Shown piece after piece: positions 61,166 through 64,000 of a stretch of 64,000 bases of DNA. A model generated the notes under the pieces. It was not told where the DNA came from and ran no database searches. It was given only the letters and a program-made list of their open reading frames with translations. Source of the stretch: Lewinellaceae bacterium (GTDB lineage: Bacteria; Bacteroidota; Bacteroidia; Chitinophagales; Saprospiraceae); assembly GCA_020636215.1 (NCBI GenBank), contig JACJYG010000010.1, forward strand, positions 310,001 through 374,000, given 5' to 3'. Both the position numbers and the translations under genes were made by a program. The stretch's first letter is position 1, and each line of letters begins with the position of its first letter.

Positions 61166-62032
61166 TTAGCCGATGTATCGGCGGATAACCTGGCGTACGG
61201 ATGGACTGTATCCCCCTCCAAAGAGGTTGACATGTACCAGGAGGTAATATAATTGGTAGATATCCAGCCTGTCCTCCAGTCCTGCCGCTGTTGGAAAAGA
61301 CTCCTGATAAGCTTGGTAAAAAGCCGGGGCAAAACCTCCGAAAAGCCTGGACATCGCCAGGTCCATCTCCCGGTGGGCAAAACAAACGGAGGGATCGATA
61401 AGTACGGGTTGGCTATTGGGGCCAACCAGGAAATTGCCGCTCCAAAGATCTCCGTGGATCAGAGCAGAGGGCTCATCCGGGCAAATATCCGAAATGCGTT
61501 CATACAGCGCGTCGAATTGCCTTTCAGCGCCGTCCCAAAGCAGCCCCGCAGCAAGGGCTTGCTTTACTTGCGGTTGAAGCCGCTCTCCGATGTAGAAAGT
61601 CGCCCAGCGTTCTTGTCGGTTATTACTCTGAGGCAGGCTCCCAATAAAATTGTCATAGCTCAGGCCGAATAATTCATTGCTTTCCCGATGCAGTGCAGCC
61701 AGTCCAGTTCCGAAATCTTCCCAGAAATTTGGCCCAGGGCGCCCTTCGGGAATGTATTCGAGCAGAAGGAAAGCAAAGCCACCGGCTTGGCCCAAACCCA
61801 GCACAACTGGTGTAGGTAAGACATTGGCTTTCGATAGTTGTTTCAGGCCTTTGGCTTCTGCTTCCAGCATGGCGGCAGCTGTCAGCCGGCCGTTCATCTT
61901 AAGGAATACGGGGCCGGCAGGGGTTTCCAATAGCCTGGCTTCGTTGATATCTCCTCCGCTGAGAATGGTGCTGCTGAGGATTTGCTGCCCTAAAATATCC
62001 TCACAGACGCTTTTTACCGCCTCCGGTAGCAT
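61166..62032 (-). CDS. Fructosamine kinase family protein
   Basis: The 288-residue protein is read from ATG 62032 (MLPEAVKSVCEDILGQ), the family length; the frame extends to 62092 but would overlap the upstream gene by 56 bases. Motifs: GGDINEARLLETPAGPVFLKMN (ATP-binding lysine), HGDLWSGNFLV (catalytic Asp and Asn) and LIDPSVCFAHREMDLAM (metal-binding region). It is probably a cytoplasmic ketosamine-3-kinase for protein deglycation. It starts four bases after the LytTR regulator stop and is probably cotranscribed. Confidence 0.9.
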   Translation of the reverse strand: MLPEAVKSVCEDILGQQILSSTILSGGDINEARLLETPAGPVFLKMNGRLTAAAMLEAEAKGLKQLSKANVLPTPVVLGLGQAGGFAFLLLEYIPEGRPGPNFWEDFGTGLAALHRESNELFGLSYDNFIGSLPQSNNRQERWATFYIGERLQPQVKQALAAGLLWDGAERQFDALYERISDICPDEPSALIHGDLWSGNFLVGPNSQPVLIDPSVCFAHREMDLAMSRLFGGFAPAFYQAYQESFPTAAGLEDRLDIYQLYYLLVHVNLFGGGYSPSVRQVIRRYIG

Positions 62033-62036
62033 CGCG

Positions 62037-62768
62037 CTACAAACGATTTCTGTTGATGAGTTCGAGCAGCTCGTCGCGGTAATTTTTTCCAATCGGCAAG
62101 TGCTTGGCCTGGTTCTTTTCCATTACTTCCACCATATTCCCAACAATAGCTTCAATCTTGTTGATGTTGACAATATAGGATCGATGAATGCGCTTGAATA
62201 GCGCTGTCGGCAATTTTTCCTCCAGGCTTTTCATCGTCTGGAGAGTAATGACCCGGCTGTTTTCCATCCGGATGATCACATAATCCTTGAGCCCCTCGAT
62301 GTAGACAATCTCGGGGAAATTCACCTTGACCAATTTTTTGTCTGCTTTCACAAAGAAAAAGTCCGTCTCGTCATCCTCGCCAGGGCTGTGACTAGGGGTG
62401 TCTTTGCGGTGCAAATCGATCTGTTCCATCGCTTTATTGACGGCTTTCATGAATCGCTCCAAAGAGATCGGCTTGAGCAGGTAATCCAGTGCATTGAGTT
62501 CAAAGCCTTCAATTGCGTAGTTGGGGTAAGCGGTGGTAAAGACTACAAGGGGTGGTTTCGAAAGCGTCTTCAGAAAGTCTACACCGGTGAGTTGTGGCAT
62601 CTGGATATCAAGAAACATCAGGTCAATATCGTTGGCCTTCAGGGCTTCGTTGGCTTCCAGGGCATTATTGCACTTTTGCACCAGATTGAGTTCCGGGATC
62701 TTTTCTATGTAGGTTTCCAAAACATCCTGAGCCAGCGGCTCATCGTCGACGATAATTACATTGATCAT
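62037..62768 (-). CDS. LytTR-type response regulator (system 2)
   Basis: The 243-residue protein starts at ATG 62768 (MINVIIVDDEPLAQDVLETYIEK); the frame to 62795 adds nine residues. The receiver has IIVDDEPLAQ, LMFLDIQMPQLTGVDF (phosphoacceptor) and FTTAYPNYAIEGFELNALDYLLKPI. The LytTR output domain includes DFFFVKADKKLVKVNFPEIVYIEGLKDYVIIRMENSRVITLQTM and FKRIHRSYIVN. The kinase gene is 16 bases upstream and the fructosamine-kinase gene four bases downstream. Confidence 0.94.
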   Translation of the reverse strand: MINVIIVDDEPLAQDVLETYIEKIPELNLVQKCNNALEANEALKANDIDLMFLDIQMPQLTGVDFLKTLSKPPLVVFTTAYPNYAIEGFELNALDYLLKPISLERFMKAVNKAMEQIDLHRKDTPSHSPGEDDETDFFFVKADKKLVKVNFPEIVYIEGLKDYVIIRMENSRVITLQTMKSLEEKLPTALFKRIHRSYIVNINKIEAIVGNMVEVMEKNQAKHLPIGKNYRDELLELINRNRL

Positions 62769-62784
62769 ACTATCTGGTTTATGA

Positions 62785-63846
62785 TTAGTTGTCAAGATTT
62801 ATATGCAGATTGACGGCATATGATTTGGGAGAATCTTCTATGTCCAGTTGGTATTGGTTGGGGTAAAGCAAATTGAGCCTTCGGTGAATATTCACCAGCC
62901 CGATCCCCCCGCTACGGCGGCTATCCTGGCGGGGAGGAGTGTCCGGCTTGCTGTTCTCAATATTAAAGTGGACCTGATTGTTTTCCACTCGCAATTTCAT
63001 ATTTACAAAGCCGGTGGTTATGTGGTTGCTCAGGCCGTGTTTAAAGCTGTTCTCCAGGAAGGGGATGAACATGAGCGGGGCTATTTTCTGGTCCTGGACT
63101 TCGCCCTCCACCTCAAAGTGGATATCCATATTCTTTCCCTGCCGGAGCCGTTCGAGGTCAAGATAATTGCGAATATAATTGATTTCTTTGCTAAGTGGCA
63201 CCCGTTTTTCATTGCACTCATAGAGCATGTATCGCATCATTTCGGAAAGCTTCAGGACAATTTCCGGCGCCTTATCTGATTTTTTCAGCGTTAAGGCATA
63301 GAGGTTATTCAAGGTATTGAAGAGGAAGTGTGGATTGATCTGTGATTTCAGGAAGCGCAGTTCCGACTGCATGGTCTGGGTTTGCAGCTCTTGTTTTTCC
63401 CTAAGGTGGCGCGCCCAATCGGTAATAATCTTGAATATCGTCGAAGAACCAGCGATCAGGAAGGTCACCAGAAAATACCAGTTCATATTGTTCAATAGGT
63501 TGGCCTGTGCCTGGGGATAATTGGAAAATTTCAGGTAGAGGGCCAGTACTTTCAGCGGAGTGATGATCATGGCTGCCGCGATCAGAAGGGCGCAGTAGGT
63601 GAGAAAGCGTTTCTTTGTCAGGTAATTTGGGATGAGGTAGAGGAGGTTGAAATAGACGATCAAGGCGTAGAAAAAAAGGTTGATCAACTCATTGCTTACC
63701 GTGAACAGGAAGGCTTGCCCGTTACGCTCGGATATGGTCATGAGCGCTAAAAGCAGGAGCCAGAAAATGGAATGGTAAACCACTCTTCTGGTGATGAAAC
63801 TAAACATGCGGGCCAATTGCTTATTTTTCCCGATCAGTGTATCCAT
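62785..63846 (-). CDS. LytS-like sensor histidine kinase (system 2)
   Basis: The 353-residue protein has four membrane segments in the first 145 residues, the His_kinase motif LKSQINPHFLFNTLNNLYALT (phosphoacceptor His) and a HATPase domain (FIPFLENSFKHGLSNH, GGIGLVNIHRRLNLLYP). Again no large sensor domain is present. The regulator gene follows 16 bases downstream, then the fructosamine-kinase gene. It differs in sequence from system 1, so the two are separate paralogues. Confidence 0.93.
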   Translation of the reverse strand: MDTLIGKNKQLARMFSFITRRVVYHSIFWLLLLALMTISERNGQAFLFTVSNELINLFFYALIVYFNLLYLIPNYLTKKRFLTYCALLIAAAMIITPLKVLALYLKFSNYPQAQANLLNNMNWYFLVTFLIAGSSTIFKIITDWARHLREKQELQTQTMQSELRFLKSQINPHFLFNTLNNLYALTLKKSDKAPEIVLKLSEMMRYMLYECNEKRVPLSKEINYIRNYLDLERLRQGKNMDIHFEVEGEVQDQKIAPLMFIPFLENSFKHGLSNHITTGFVNMKLRVENNQVHFNIENSKPDTPPRQDSRRSGGIGLVNIHRRLNLLYPNQYQLDIEDSPKSYAVNLHINLDN

Positions 63847-63921
63847 TTACCTTTTTCCTGCTAAAAATGTTTCCAGCCAAAATAGTAATTATTCGGTTGG
63901 CCTCTAAATTTTCCCGGCCTC

Positions 63922-63951
63922 TAAAGTTAGCCGGCCTGGCCGTTGCAGCAA
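63922..63951 (-). promoter_or_regulatory. Promoter of two-component system 2
   Basis: On the minus strand: TTG (63949-63951), 19-base spacer, TAACTTTA (63922-63929). The predicted transcript would have a leader of about 70 bases before the kinase ATG at 63846. Confidence 0.5.
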
Positions 63952-64000
63952 AAATAATTTAGGCCAGGCCCGTTTGCTGATCGGCAGGAACCACTTTATT

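Overview
The window comes from a Bacteroidota chromosome, most likely the class Saprospiria (Lewinella/Phaeodactylibacter-like). Four lines of evidence support this. Two TonB-dependent receptors carry N-terminal carboxypeptidase-like domains. Several secreted proteins end in type IX secretion (T9SS) C-terminal sorting domains, and a PorV/PorQ-family outer-membrane protein is present. The families DUF5689, DUF4403, DUF2911, DUF1800/DUF1501 and VPS10-type propellers are typical of this phylum. Several start regions carry the Bacteroidota -7 promoter element TAnnTTTG or TAnnTTTA, and Shine-Dalgarno sequences are mostly absent. No phage, plasmid, insertion sequence, CRISPR array or rRNA was seen, so this looks like ordinary chromosome rich in envelope and secretion genes.

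Layout. 1-9.3 kb: a TonB receptor with a secreted esterase-like protein (cut by the window edge), a ZIP metal transporter, a methyltransferase/PAP2 phosphatase pair, and a DUF1800/DUF1501 pair. 9.5-19 kb: a Tat-exported Gfo/Idh/MocA oxidoreductase, then a divergent locus. Its minus arm encodes a secreted EEP-type nuclease plus a PIF1/RecD-like helicase; its plus arm encodes a TonB receptor plus a DUF5689 lipoprotein. The tRNA methyltransferase gene trmN6 follows. 19-30 kb: a small HTH protein, a bifunctional class A PBP, a VPS10 propeller protein, a PDZ/T9SS protein, a DUF4403 lipoprotein, a small lipoprotein and NhaD. 30-36 kb: dusB, a CCA-adding-type nucleotidyltransferase, groES and groEL. 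35-44 kb (minus strand): the PorV/PorQ-like protein, a T9SS-secreted CRTAC1/VCBS protein, and a six-gene run (GT2, aldo/keto reductase, FAD oxidoreductase, arginine deiminase, thioesterase, YihY). 44-49 kb: an unrecognised two-gene coiled-coil/membrane pair, a small beta-barrel protein, a lipoprotein, tRNA-His and a 500-residue helical protein. 49-64 kb: a T9SS propeller protein, an FRG-domain protein, DUF2911-TPR, two separate LytS/LytTR-type two-component systems (the second followed by a fructosamine-kinase-like gene), DUF434, an NTF2-like protein, acyl-CoA dehydrogenase, alkaline phosphatase and a CotH-like protein.

How the genes fit together. Housekeeping genes (chaperonin, tRNA processing, peptidoglycan synthesis) alternate with envelope genes. 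The most suggestive assemblies are: (i) the divergent nuclease/helicase and receptor/OB-fold lipoprotein locus, which could scavenge nucleic acid; (ii) the 44.1-45.8 kb coiled-coil pair; (iii) the tightly coupled GT2-AKR-FAD oxidoreductase run, whose oxidoreductase carries a four-cysteine cluster; and (iv) DUF1501, which combines a Tat-like N-terminus with a T9SS C-terminus. All identifications come from reading motifs; no database search was run.
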